Shown here in pieces: positions 1 to 6,361 of a stretch of DNA of 12,670 nucleotides. How positions within the stretch are numbered: position 1 is the first letter of the stretch; each line of letters starts with the position of its first letter. The position numbers and the translations under genes are program-made. Source of the stretch: Patulibacter sp. (GTDB lineage Bacteria; Actinomycetota; Thermoleophilia; Solirubrobacterales; Solirubrobacteraceae); assembly GCA_023268575.1 (NCBI GenBank), contig JALRCL010001043.1:1-12670 (forward strand). Direction: 5' to 3'. Below the pieces are notes generated by a model, which saw only the letters and a program-made list of their open reading frames with translations, was not told the DNA's origin and did not search any database.

Positions 1-1
1 C

Positions 2-907
2 AAGCACGGACCGGTGCGGGCGTGGGTGTCCGGCGTCGAGGCGGTGCTCGGCGACGGCGGGCGCGTGCGGCTGGGCGGAGAGGTCCGCAAGAACGTCGAG
101 ACGCTCGATCTGCTCGGCCTGCTCTGCGGCTCGGAGGGCACGCTCGGCGTCCTCACCGAGGTGACCCTGAAGCTCCAGCCCGCCCCCGAGGTGGCGCTGC
201 CGACGATCGCGCTCTACGCCGACCGGGAGGCGGGCCTCGCGGCGATCGCGGCGGTCCTCGCCTGCGGCGTCGTGCCGACGGCGCTCGAGTTCCTCGACGG
301 CCCGGCCCTCGCGGCGTCCGCCGGGGCGTTCCCGGGCGGCCTGCCCGACGGCGCCGGCTTCGCCGTGCTCGTCGAGGCGCTCGGTCCGGCGGCGGTGGCG
401 CCGCTGGAGGCGCGCGAGCTCGCGGCCGCGCTGGCCCCCGACGCGCTCGCGGTTCGATCGCCGACCGAGCGGGCCGCGGTCGATGCGCGCTGGCGCTGGC
501 GCGACGGCGTCTCGATCGCCGTGACGGCCGCCCGTGGCGGCAAGCTCTCGGAGGACCTCGTCGTCCCGGCCAGCCGGCTCGGCGAGGCGCTGGCCGCGGT
601 CGAGGAGGTCGGCGAGCGCCACGGCGTGCCGGTCACCTCGTGGGGCCACGCCGGCGACGGCAACCTCCACGCGACGGTCCTCGTCGACCGCGACGACGCG
701 GCCGAGCTCGCCCGGGCCGAGCAGGCGGCGCACGCGATGCTCGAGATCGCCCACCGGCTCGGCGGCGCGCTGACCGGCGAGCACGGGATCGGGCTCGTGA
801 AGCGCGAGGCCGCCGCGGAGCTCGATCCGGTGCTGCGGCGCACGCAGCGGGCGGTGAAGGACGTCCTCGACCCGGCGGGGATCATGAACCCGGGCCGCAA
901 GCTCTGA
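2..907 (+). CDS. FAD-linked oxidase, GlcD/D-lactate dehydrogenase family (5' end outside window)
   Basis: The reading frame is open from base 2 and ends at TGA 905-907, giving about 301 residues: roughly the last two thirds of a usual 450-480 residue protein. The first ~60 residues are the end of the PCMH-type FAD-binding domain, with GSEGTLGVLTEVTLKL. The rest is the FAD-oxidase C-terminal domain with its hallmark runs: SEDLVVPASRL, then GHAGDGNLHA, TGEHGIGLVKR and the closing DPAGIMNPGRKL. The His residues in the GHAGDGNLH and GEHGIG runs are the conserved active-site residues of the family. Members oxidise 2-hydroxy acids (glycolate, D-lactate, D-2-hydroxyglutarate), passing electrons from FAD to a carrier. 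The substrate cannot be told from this part. One small oddity is KNVETLDLLGLLCGSEG where the family usually has KNVAGYDL before GSEG. No GlcE/GlcF partner follows; the next gene is convergent and 340 bp away. Confidence 0.93.
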   Translation, partial: KHGPVRAWVSGVEAVLGDGGRVRLGGEVRKNVETLDLLGLLCGSEGTLGVLTEVTLKLQPAPEVALPTIALYADREAGLAAIAAVLACGVVPTALEFLDGPALAASAGAFPGGLPDGAGFAVLVEALGPAAVAPLEARELAAALAPDALAVRSPTERAAVDARWRWRDGVSIAVTAARGGKLSEDLVVPASRLGEALAAVEEVGERHGVPVTSWGHAGDGNLHATVLVDRDDAAELARAEQAAHAMLEIAHRLGGALTGEHGIGLVKREAAAELDPVLRRTQRAVKDVLDPAGIMNPGRKL

Positions 908-1247
908 CGCGTCGGCGGGGCCGCCGGACACCGGTTCCGTCGCGACCGGCCCCGGAGGCTCGGCCCGTGCCCCTTGCCCCGGCCGGTGCCGCCCGCGTCG
1001 CGCGTGCGGGCCGCCCACGCAGGCGACGCACGGCGCACCGTGGACGTGCGCCTCGCGACGCACGCCTCGCTCGCCGCCGGAGACGTCGGGCCGCGCACGG
1101 GCCCGCCACCTCGCGCCCCCGACCCGCGCGGCGCTCCCGTCCTCCCAGGCGTTCCTCGTCTCGTCGCGACGCCGGCGGGCACGCGGTCGTTCGCGACGTC
1201 GAGGCGCGCTCGCGCTCTCGGCGCCCGCTGCTCGCGGCCGCTGCGGC
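908..1247. other. gene-free convergent spacer
   Basis: This 340 bp lies between the stop codons of two converging genes, so it should hold no promoter for either. Open frames cross it on both strands, but their products are Arg/Ala/Pro-rich with no family resemblance and no plausible start, and they run on as antisense of the neighbours. A weak 7-bp inverted repeat (917-923 with 947-953, GGGGCCG/CGGCCCC, 23-base loop) follows the oxidase stop and might help termination. Another GTCGCGA/TCGCGAC pair lies around 1163-1197. I see no tRNA, ncRNA motif or mobile-element remnant. Confidence 0.5.
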
Positions 1248-1844
1248 TCAGCGCAGCTCGCGCGCCATCGCCGGCAGGCGACGGAGGAACCGCGGCAGAT
1301 CGCCGCGGCTGCGTGCGAGCGCCTCGGCGAGCGCGGTCCGGGCCGTCGGTCCGTGCAGGGGCGCGCCGTGGCCGCCGAGGACGTGCTCGGGATCCAGGCC
1401 CCGCAGGCCCGACGGGGGACGCAGCCGCAGCATCGGGTGGACGCCGAGCGGCCGGCCGAGCCCGTAGTACGTCGCGGTCGCCACCGCCTCCGGCACGATC
1501 AGCGCGCGCTCCTCCGGCCACCAGAGGGCGACCTCGCGCCACCACGGCCGGTCGACGAGGCGCCGCAGCTCGAAGGGCGCCTCGGGCAGCATCCGTGGCA
1601 GCGGGCGCAGCGGGACGCCGAAGCGGGACGCGACGGCGGCCCCGTCGCGCTCGTGACGGTCCAGGAGCTGCAGGACGCCCGCGACCGCACCGAGCTCGCG
1701 CGCGGCCTCGAGCGCCGGCTCCCAGGCGACGGGATCGACGAGCCAGACCCGCCCGTCGACCCGCAGCGCGTGGCTCGCGCGCTCCATCGGCTCGTCGACG
1801 ACCCAGGTGAGGCCGAGCGCGTGCTCGTGGAGCGTGACGTCCAT
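1248..1844 (-). CDS. MBL-fold-like protein with degenerate metal site
   Basis: This codes for 198 residues from ATG 1844 to TGA 1250-1248. The layout follows a metallo-beta-lactamase fold. It opens with strands containing SHALRVDGRVWLVDPVAW (about 24-41), where VDP sits where family members have the D after strand 2. Then comes VLQLLDRHERDGAAVASRFG (57-76), which occupies the place of the HxHxDH metal motif, followed by GVPL. GGHGAPLHG (157-165) near the end matches the usual GHG.p..g run. Only one His (H64) and one Asp (D67) remain in the first motif, so a normal two-metal site is unlikely; it may bind one metal or be non-catalytic. Length is at the low end for the fold. The ATG is preceded by TAGCGT ending 8 bases upstream and no Shine-Dalgarno, suggesting a leaderless transcript separate from the membrane-protein gene 83 bp upstream. 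Fold assignment is moderate; the substrate is unknown. Confidence 0.8.
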   Translation of the reverse strand: MDVTLHEHALGLTWVVDEPMERASHALRVDGRVWLVDPVAWEPALEAARELGAVAGVLQLLDRHERDGAAVASRFGVPLRPLPRMLPEAPFELRRLVDRPWWREVALWWPEERALIVPEAVATATYYGLGRPLGVHPMLRLRPPSGLRGLDPEHVLGGHGAPLHGPTARTALAEALARSRGDLPRFLRRLPAMARELR

Positions 1845-1852
1845 GCCCCGGC

Positions 1853-1858
1853 ACGCTA
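1853..1858 (-). promoter_or_regulatory. putative -10 box, leaderless start of the MBL-like gene
   Basis: Reading the minus strand, TAGCGT is followed by eight bases (GCCGGGGC) and then the ATG at 1844. This TANNNT-to-start spacing puts the expected transcript start at or next to the A of ATG. There is no clear -35 and no ribosome site. The box is inferred from sequence only. Confidence 0.5.
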
Positions 1859-1909
1859 CGCGACCGCGCGCGGGGCGTCGCAGCGGATCCGGGCCCGGCC
1901 GCGGGGCGC

Positions 1910-1929
1910 AGGCCCGAGGGAGCGGGCCT
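1910..1929 (-). terminator. hairpin at the stop codon of the membrane-protein gene
   Basis: AGGCCCG (1910-1916) and CGGGCCT (1923-1929) form a perfect 7-bp stem with a 6-base loop. On the minus strand the stem begins inside the TAG stop codon (1930-1928). There is no T-run after it, as is usual in very GC-rich actinobacteria. It may end transcription or protect the 3' end before the separately started MBL-like gene. Confidence 0.4.
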
Positions 1930-2905
1930 ACTTGCGGCGCTTGCGGCGGTTGCCGCTGCTCTTCGGCGTCGGCGCCGGCTCGTCGCCGTCCTGTGCGGGC
2001 GAGCGCTGGTTCGTCTTCGCCGCGGCGGCGCGCTCGAGCGCCTCCATCTGCTCGGCGCGCGTCGGCCAGGGGTGCGGCCGACCGTCGCCCCAGGCGACGG
2101 GACGCCCGCCGGGCCAGCGGTTCAGCAGCAGGAAGCCGATCGCGATGAACCAGAAGGAGCGCAGGAAGCCCTGCTGGTCGACGAGCGGGATCACGACGAG
2201 GACCGCGAGGATCACGCCGATGATGCCCATCGCCCGGGTGATGAGCCCGACGTTCATCGCGCTGAGGCCCGCGGCGCCGATGGAGACCGCGAAGAGCATC
2301 TGCGCCACGCCGCTGATCGCCAGCAGCGGGCCGAGGTCGTCGCCGGCCGACTTGAACGCGTCGTTGGCGGCGTGGTTCGTCTGCTCCGCGAGCGGGAGCC
2401 CGGCGAAGTCCGACATGTGGATCGCGCGGTAGGAGAGGCCGAGCGAGGACCCGACGGCGAAGACCGCGACCCCGATGAAGGGCAGCCAGAGGAACCACTT
2501 CGGGAACGACGGGCGGCGGCGGTAGGCGCCGCGCAGCAGGCCGTGGAGCACCGGGGCGGCGAGCAGCAGGCCGATCGCCGTGACGATCGACGACGCGACG
2601 ATGAGCGTGGCCTTGTCGCCGTAGGCGGCGACCTGCTCGGCCTGGAAGCCGTGGAGCCCACCGCCCTGGCTGCCGGACGCGTAGCTCGTCAGGGCATCGG
2701 GGACGGAGACGATCGTCTTCGGCTCGCGCGGCAGATCGCGCGTGGCGAGGATCTGCAGGACGTTCGCGATCACCGGCAGGACGCCGGCGAGGATCGCCAT
2801 GATCGCGAGCCGCGGGCGCCACGGGCCCTCGATGCGCAGCGTCTCCTCGGGATCCAGCGGATCGGGGATCGGCTTGGGCGATCGCGCTTGGCGCTGGGTG
2901 CTCAT
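1928..2905 (-). CDS. multi-pass membrane protein of unknown function
   Basis: This codes for 325 residues from ATG 2905 to TAG 1930-1928. Hydrophobic segments lie at about 33-54, 100-122, 137-158, 190-212, 222-241 and 246-262, so six membrane passes are likely. A soluble loop (about 56-99) between the first two holds a Gly-rich stretch, GSQGGGLHGF. After the last segment comes LNRWPGGRPVAWGDGRPHPW, then a charged Ala/Glu helix and a very basic tail ending RRKRRK, which should lie in the cytoplasm by the positive-inside rule. Similar hypothetical proteins are, from memory, common in Solirubrobacterales, but I cannot name the family. The start is well set: GGAGGA lies 5 bases before the ATG, and the ATG overlaps the previous gene's stop as ATGA. 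It is therefore probably translated together with the 63-residue protein upstream. Confidence 0.88.
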   Translation of the reverse strand: MSTQRQARSPKPIPDPLDPEETLRIEGPWRPRLAIMAILAGVLPVIANVLQILATRDLPREPKTIVSVPDALTSYASGSQGGGLHGFQAEQVAAYGDKATLIVASSIVTAIGLLLAAPVLHGLLRGAYRRRPSFPKWFLWLPFIGVAVFAVGSSLGLSYRAIHMSDFAGLPLAEQTNHAANDAFKSAGDDLGPLLAISGVAQMLFAVSIGAAGLSAMNVGLITRAMGIIGVILAVLVVIPLVDQQGFLRSFWFIAIGFLLLNRWPGGRPVAWGDGRPHPWPTRAEQMEALERAAAAKTNQRSPAQDGDEPAPTPKSSGNRRKRRK

Positions 2906-3093
2906 GCCGGTCCTCCGGGACGGACGCGCGAGCGCGAGGCTCGCTGACGGGAGAGGGCCCGTCCGACGCTCCGGCCGGCGCGGTCGACCCGCTCGGCGGA
3001 GCCGACGACGAGGTCGAGCGCCGGCGCGGCGACGCGCAGCACCGTCTCCAACCGGCCGCGCCAGGCGCGCTGTCGGGGACTCAGTCGGGCCAC
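2902..3093 (-). CDS. 63-residue basic small protein, coupled to the membrane protein
   Basis: This is a short gene from GTG 3093 to TGA 2904-2902. Its stop overlaps the ATG of the membrane-protein gene by four bases (ATGA), the classic sign of translational coupling. The product is strongly basic (about 15 Arg, no Lys), opens MARLSPRQRAWRGRL and has one mildly hydrophobic stretch, VLRVAAPALDLVVG (18-31), too short and polar for a sure membrane span. The C-terminus is Arg/Ser-rich. A TAGAAT box ends 8 bases before the GTG, which supports this start and a leaderless message. No family recognised. It might be a small membrane-surface partner of the following protein, or simply a coding leader; the overlap and promoter position are the main evidence that it is real. 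Confidence 0.62.
   Translation of the reverse strand: MARLSPRQRAWRGRLETVLRVAAPALDLVVGSAERVDRAGRSVGRALSRQRASRSRVRPGGPA
2911..2916 (-). promoter_or_regulatory. Shine-Dalgarno site of the membrane-protein gene
   Basis: GGAGGA on the minus strand lies 5 bases before ATG 2905, inside the last codons of the 63-residue gene. It fixes the start of the downstream gene and contrasts with the leaderless pattern at first genes nearby. Confidence 0.75.
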
Positions 3094-3101
3094 GGCGGGG
3101 C

Positions 3102-3107
3102 ATTCTA
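3102..3107 (-). promoter_or_regulatory. putative -10 box for the 63-residue/membrane-protein operon
   Basis: TAGAAT on the minus strand is 8 bases before GTG 3093, with no ribosome site in between. It faces away from the TACCGT box of the methyltransferase gene only 10 bp further on, so the two promoters are back to back. No -35 is visible. Confidence 0.55.
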
Positions 3108-3117
3108 CGGACGGCGG

Positions 3118-3123
3118 TACCGT
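3118..3123 (+). promoter_or_regulatory. putative -10 box, leaderless start of the methyltransferase gene
   Basis: TACCGT is followed by six bases (TGCCGC) and GTG 3130. That spacing predicts a transcript beginning at the start codon. No -35 match and no Shine-Dalgarno are present. Confidence 0.5.
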
Positions 3124-3129
3124 TGCCGC

Positions 3130-4158
3130 GTGCCCGTCTCCGGCTCCGCGACCGATCCCGAGCCCGAGGCGACCCGACCGGCGGCCTGCCCGGCCTGCGA
3201 CGGACCCCTGGCGCGTTGGCGCTCCGTCGCGACGAGCGACCCCTCGCTCCCCGGCACGTTCGCGCTGCGCCGCTGCGCCCGCTGCGGCACCGCCGTGACG
3301 ACCGGCCCCGCGCCCGCGTTCGAGGAGGCGCACGACGGCGGCAGCTACGCGACCCGCCGCCCCCGAGGCTCCGGCCTCGCCGCGCCGCTGCTGCGGGCCT
3401 TCGATCGCCAGCGGCTGCGGCTCGTGGCCCGGCACGCGTCGCGGGCCCCGGGCGTCGGGGCGTCGGCCGCTCCCGGCCCCCGCCTGCTCGACGCCGGCGC
3501 CGGGCGTGGGCGCTTCGTCGCCACGGCGCGCGAGGCCGGCTGGGACGCGACCGGCTTCGAGCCCGCCGCTCGTGGCGTCGAGGCCGCCGCCGCGGCGTAC
3601 GGCGTGACGCTCGAGCGCGCCGGCATCGAGGACGCCGCCGTCGCGGACGGGTCGCAGGACGCCGTGACCCTGTGGCACGTCCTCGAGCACCTCGACGAGC
3701 CCCGCGCCGCGGTGCAGCGGCTCGGCGGCTGGCTGCGACCTGGCGGGGTCCTCGTGATCGGCGTGCCGAACCTCGGGTCGCTCCAGGCCCGGATCGGCGG
3801 GGCGCGCTGGTTCCACCTCGACGTCCCGCGGCACCGCACGCACTTCACGCCCGCGGGACTGCGCCGGATCGCGGAGGGCGCCGGCCTCGAGGTCGTCGCG
3901 GTCCACCAGGTGCTGCTCGAGCACAACCCGTTCGGGTTCTGGCAGTCGCTCGTGAACCGCCTGACCGGAACGACGTCGTACCTCTACTACCTGCTGAAGC
4001 GCACGGAGCGGCCGCGCGCGCGGCCACTGGCGGTGACGTTGCTGGCGCTCCCGCTGATCCCGGTCGCCGCCGCGGTCGAGGCGCTGGCCGGCGCCCTGGG
4101 ACGCGGGGGCACGATGGCGCTCGTGGCGCGACGACCGAGCGACGCGACGACGGACTGA
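3130..4158 (+). CDS. class I SAM-dependent methyltransferase with N-terminal zinc ribbon
   Basis: This codes for 342 residues from GTG 3130 to TGA 4156-4158. An N-terminal four-Cys zinc ribbon is visible: CPAC (C20, C23) and CARC (C49, C52). It is followed by a Methyltransf_23/UbiG-type domain. RLLDAGAGRGRF (118-129) is the SAM-binding motif I, the acidic end of strand 2 is GFEP (142-145), LWHVLEHLDEP (181-191) is the motif around strand 4, and GGVLVIGVPN (205-214) is strand 5. DVPRHRTHFTP (231-241) is typical of this subgroup, which often acts on sugars, lipids or glycosyl products of envelope synthesis. A hydrophobic stretch, LLALPLIPVAAAVEALAGAL (about 306-325), could sit on the membrane. 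GTG is the only start that keeps the zinc ribbon, and the TACCGT box 6 bases upstream agrees. The substrate cannot be assigned; no glycosyltransferases lie next to it. Confidence 0.92.
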   Translation: MPVSGSATDPEPEATRPAACPACDGPLARWRSVATSDPSLPGTFALRRCARCGTAVTTGPAPAFEEAHDGGSYATRRPRGSGLAAPLLRAFDRQRLRLVARHASRAPGVGASAAPGPRLLDAGAGRGRFVATAREAGWDATGFEPAARGVEAAAAAYGVTLERAGIEDAAVADGSQDAVTLWHVLEHLDEPRAAVQRLGGWLRPGGVLVIGVPNLGSLQARIGGARWFHLDVPRHRTHFTPAGLRRIAEGAGLEVVAVHQVLLEHNPFGFWQSLVNRLTGTTSYLYYLLKRTERPRARPLAVTLLALPLIPVAAAVEALAGALGRGGTMALVARRPSDATTD

Positions 4159-4160
4159 GC

Positions 4161-4189
4161 CCTCGCGGGCCGCTCAGCGGCGGGCGAGG
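4161..4189. terminator. two-part hairpin between convergent genes
   Basis: CCTCGC pairs with GCGAGG (6 bp), then there is a GG/GG internal mismatch, then GCCGC pairs with GCGGC (5 bp) around a TCA loop. The loop is the stop codon of the minus-strand gene at 4174-4176. Being nearly symmetrical, it would fold in both transcripts and could act as a shared terminator for the methyltransferase and exported-protein genes. It has no T-run. Confidence 0.45.
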
Positions 4190-4983
4190 CCCTTGCTCGT
4201 GAGCTTGACCTTCGCGAGGTCGACGCCGTAGATCTCGCGCGTGAAGCGCCGCACGTCCTCGCGCGCGGTGCGGGCGCCCGCCGTGTCGCCGGCCTGCTGG
4301 GTGGCCTCGAGGTTCGACGCGAGGAACACCGTCCGCAGCTGCAGCATCTCGGCCGCCTGCTGCTTGTCGGCGTCCGGCAGCCGGCGTACGCCCCGGTTCA
4401 GCGCCAGGTCGGTCCGGACCTGCTTGCGCAGCGCCGCCACGACGGAGCCCTTCAGGCGGCTCTGGCCGCGGTAGACGCGGTTGAGCTGCAGGAAGGTGAA
4501 CGCCGCCGCGTCGCCGAGGTCGCGCGCGGACCACTTCACCGTCCGCGTGAGCACGCGCTCCCAGTCGGCCTTCACCCCGTCGAAGATCGGGACGATCTCG
4601 GCGGCCGGGCGGCCCGTGCGCTCGACGAGCACCTGGTGGATCCGCGCGGTGACCTCGGGCTTCGGCACGAACCGCAGGGCCCGCAGCTGCCGTGCGGTAG
4701 CGCGCTTGGGCTTGGGCTTGGGCTTCGCCTTCGACTTCGACTTCGACTTCGTGCGCGACCGGGTGCCTCGCGAGGACGAGCCGCTCGCGGCGTACGCGTG
4801 GCTCAGCGCGCTCTGGCCGATGAGGCCGCTCACGTAGTCCGGTACCGGGAAGGCGTACGCCGGGCCGTCGAAGTACGCGCTCGCCGGCGACGCGGGGACG
4901 AGCGCCGCGGCGAGGACGGAGCTGGCGAGGAGCGCGCGCCGGGCGGCGCGCACCCGCGGACGGAGGGCGGAGGTCGCGTGCAT
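4174..4983 (-). CDS. exported protein with Lys/Ser/Pro repeat linker, possible DUF6683-like domain
   Basis: This codes for 269 residues from ATG 4983 to TGA 4176-4174. The N-terminus is a Sec signal peptide: Arg-rich region 8-16, hydrophobic core about 17-30, and an ASA-Y cleavage site after residue 36. Then come a Tyr/Pro stretch (37-50), a Ser/Gly region and a positively charged linker, KSKSKSKAKPKPKPK (79-93), built from tandem hexanucleotides. The rest (95-269) looks mainly helical and ends IYGVDLAKVKLTSKGLARR. That ending and the VYRGQSRLKGSVVAALRKQ run remind me of DUF6683 proteins, but this is from memory and not firm. It probably acts outside the membrane; the basic linker could hold it to acidic wall polymers. 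The nearest box is TACCGT at 5057-5052, about 70 bases upstream, and no Shine-Dalgarno precedes the ATG. Confidence 0.85.
   Translation of the reverse strand: MHATSALRPRVRAARRALLASSVLAAALVPASPASAYFDGPAYAFPVPDYVSGLIGQSALSHAYAASGSSSRGTRSRTKSKSKSKAKPKPKPKRATARQLRALRFVPKPEVTARIHQVLVERTGRPAAEIVPIFDGVKADWERVLTRTVKWSARDLGDAAAFTFLQLNRVYRGQSRLKGSVVAALRKQVRTDLALNRGVRRLPDADKQQAAEMLQLRTVFLASNLEATQQAGDTAGARTAREDVRRFTREIYGVDLAKVKLTSKGLARR
4705..4752 (-). repeat. imperfect hexanucleotide tandem repeat inside the exported-protein gene
   Basis: Eight consecutive six-base units on the plus strand run CTTGGG x3, CTTCGC, CTTCGA x3, CTTCGT. On the coding strand they give alternating Lys-Ser and Lys-Pro pairs. 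Units keep the reading frame when gained or lost by twos or singly, since each is two codons, so linker length may vary between strains. Confidence 0.85.
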
Positions 4984-5051
4984 CGGGGGATCGGCGCGGA
5001 GTCGGGGGCCGCCCGAACCGAGACACGGACGAGCAGAAGCGCGCCAGGGCG

Positions 5052-5057
5052 ACGGTA
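5052..5057 (-). promoter_or_regulatory. possible -10 box for the exported-protein gene
   Basis: TACCGT on the minus strand sits inside a GGTACC palindrome 68 bases before ATG 4983, in the 126-bp spacer after the sugar dehydrogenase. Unlike the other boxes here it would give a leader of about 60 bases. It is weakly supported, by hexamer match and position only. Confidence 0.3.
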
Positions 5058-5088
5058 CCAGCGGCCGGCGTGGCGATGTGCCGGCGGC

Positions 5089-5104
5089 GCGGGACCCGGC
5101 CCGC
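5089..5104 (-). terminator. weak hairpin after the sugar dehydrogenase gene
   Basis: GCGGG (5089-5093) and CCCGC (5100-5104) form a 5-bp stem with a 6-base loop just past the dehydrogenase stop codon. It is short and lacks a T-run, so this is only a candidate. Confidence 0.25.
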
Positions 5105-5109
5105 CTCGG

Positions 5110-6276
5110 TCAGCCGACGGGAAGGCGGACGATCCGGTCGTCGCCGGAGCGGACCTCGCCGCGACCGTCGCGGTTCGACGTCGCGACCCAGAGCGAGCCG
5201 TCCGGCGCCGCGACGGCGACGCGCAGGCGGCCGTAGCGGCCGCGCAGGCTCGCGCGCGGCGTCCCGACCCGCGTGCCCCGCAGCGGCACGGTCCACAGCC
5301 GCTCGCCCTTCAGCGCGGCGACGTACAGGCGCGAGCCGACGATCGCCGCGCCGCTCGGCGAGGCGTCGTCGGTCCGCCAGGTCACGAGCGGGTTCGCGTA
5401 GCGACCGCCCGCGGTGTCGCCGCGACCCTCTCGCTGGGGCCAGCCGTAGTTGCGTCCGGCGCGGACGAGGTTCACCTCGTCGAAGGCGTCCTGGCCGAAC
5501 TCGCTGGCCCAGAGGCGGCCGCGGCGGTCGAAGGCGAGCCCCTGCGGGTTGCGGTGGCCGAGCGAGAAGACGCGCGAGCCACGGAACGGGTTGTCGGACG
5601 GGACTGACCCGTCGGGGTTCATCCGCAGGATCTTCCCGTTCTGCGACGAGCGGTCCTGGGCGAGGGAGGGATCGCCCGCATCGCCGACCCCGGCGTAGAG
5701 CTTCCCGTCGGGGCCGAACGCGATCCGGCCGCCGTTGTGGACCGCGGCGCTGCGCAGGCCGCGCACGACGATCCGCGGCCGGATCGCGCGCGTGCTCGCC
5801 GTCAGCCGGAAGCGGACGATCCGGTTGTCGGTGCGGGTGGTGAGGTACGCGTAGACGAGCCGATCGCGCTCGTAGGCGGGCGAGACCGCGAGCCCGAGCA
5901 GCCCGCCCTCCCCGATCTCCTGGACGCCGGGCACGCGCGCGACCGCGCGCGCAGAGCGCCCGCCCTTCGCGATCCGGCGGATCGTGCCGCCGCGCTCGCT
6001 GACGAGCGCGTCGCCGGAGGGCAGGAACGCGATCTCCCACGGCGTGTCGAGCCCGGTCGCGATCGTCGCGCGCGACGCGTGGGCCGCAGGGCCGTCGGTC
6101 GTCGCGGCGCGATCGGCGGGCGCGGCGCCGCCCGGGGCCGGCTCGGCCGCGCCCGGCGCCGCCGAGGACGCGATGCCCGGGGCCTCGCGGTCGCCTTCCT
6201 CGTCCGCCGACGAGGACCCGCAGGCGGCGAGCGTCAGGACGCCCGTCGCGATGGCCAGCATCCGGACGGTGCGCAT
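5110..6276 (-). CDS. PQQ-dependent aldose sugar dehydrogenase family lipoprotein
   Basis: This codes for 388 residues from ATG 6276 to TGA 5112-5110. It opens with a lipoprotein signal whose lipobox is LAAC (Cys19). An Ala/Pro/Gly-rich linker (about 20-68) leads to a six-bladed beta-propeller of the soluble glucose dehydrogenase (GSDH) family. Diagnostic runs are IGEGGLLGLAVSPAY (121-135), HNGGRIAFGPDGKLYAGVGD (180-199, with the conserved catalytic-type His180 and an Arg), NGKILRMNPDGSVP (213-226), LGHRNPQGLAFD (239-250), NYGWP (276-280) and ATSNRDGRGE (365-374). Family members oxidise sugars using PQQ and calcium; some PF07995 homologues do not need PQQ. Being lipid-anchored, it would act on the outer face of the membrane. 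AGGA ends 7 bases before the ATG. No PQQ synthesis genes are in the window, so cofactor supply is unknown. Confidence 0.92.
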   Translation of the reverse strand: MRTVRMLAIATGVLTLAACGSSSADEEGDREAPGIASSAAPGAAEPAPGGAAPADRAATTDGPAAHASRATIATGLDTPWEIAFLPSGDALVSERGGTIRRIAKGGRSARAVARVPGVQEIGEGGLLGLAVSPAYERDRLVYAYLTTRTDNRIVRFRLTASTRAIRPRIVVRGLRSAAVHNGGRIAFGPDGKLYAGVGDAGDPSLAQDRSSQNGKILRMNPDGSVPSDNPFRGSRVFSLGHRNPQGLAFDRRGRLWASEFGQDAFDEVNLVRAGRNYGWPQREGRGDTAGGRYANPLVTWRTDDASPSGAAIVGSRLYVAALKGERLWTVPLRGTRVGTPRASLRGRYGRLRVAVAAPDGSLWVATSNRDGRGEVRSGDDRIVRLPVG

Positions 6277-6349
6277 GCGCGCATCCTGGCGGATCGGCGC
6301 CCGTGCGTGCGCAGGCTCCGCCCCGGCCCGGCCACCGAGCAGCGGGCGC

Positions 6350-6355
6350 TACGAT
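6350..6355 (+). promoter_or_regulatory. putative -10 box, leaderless start of the 88-residue gene
   Basis: TACGAT is followed by six bases (CGACCG) and ATG 6362. The block closely matches GACGAT-GCCCCG-ATG before the pentapeptide-repeat gene at 10890. There is no -35 match and no ribosome site. Confidence 0.55.
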
Positions 6356-6361
6356 CGACCG

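Noticed and set aside
974..1810. Plus-strand open frame across the 908-1247 gap and the MBL-like gene
   Set aside because: The product is Arg/Ala/Pro-rich and continues antisense through the MBL-like gene, with no start signal.
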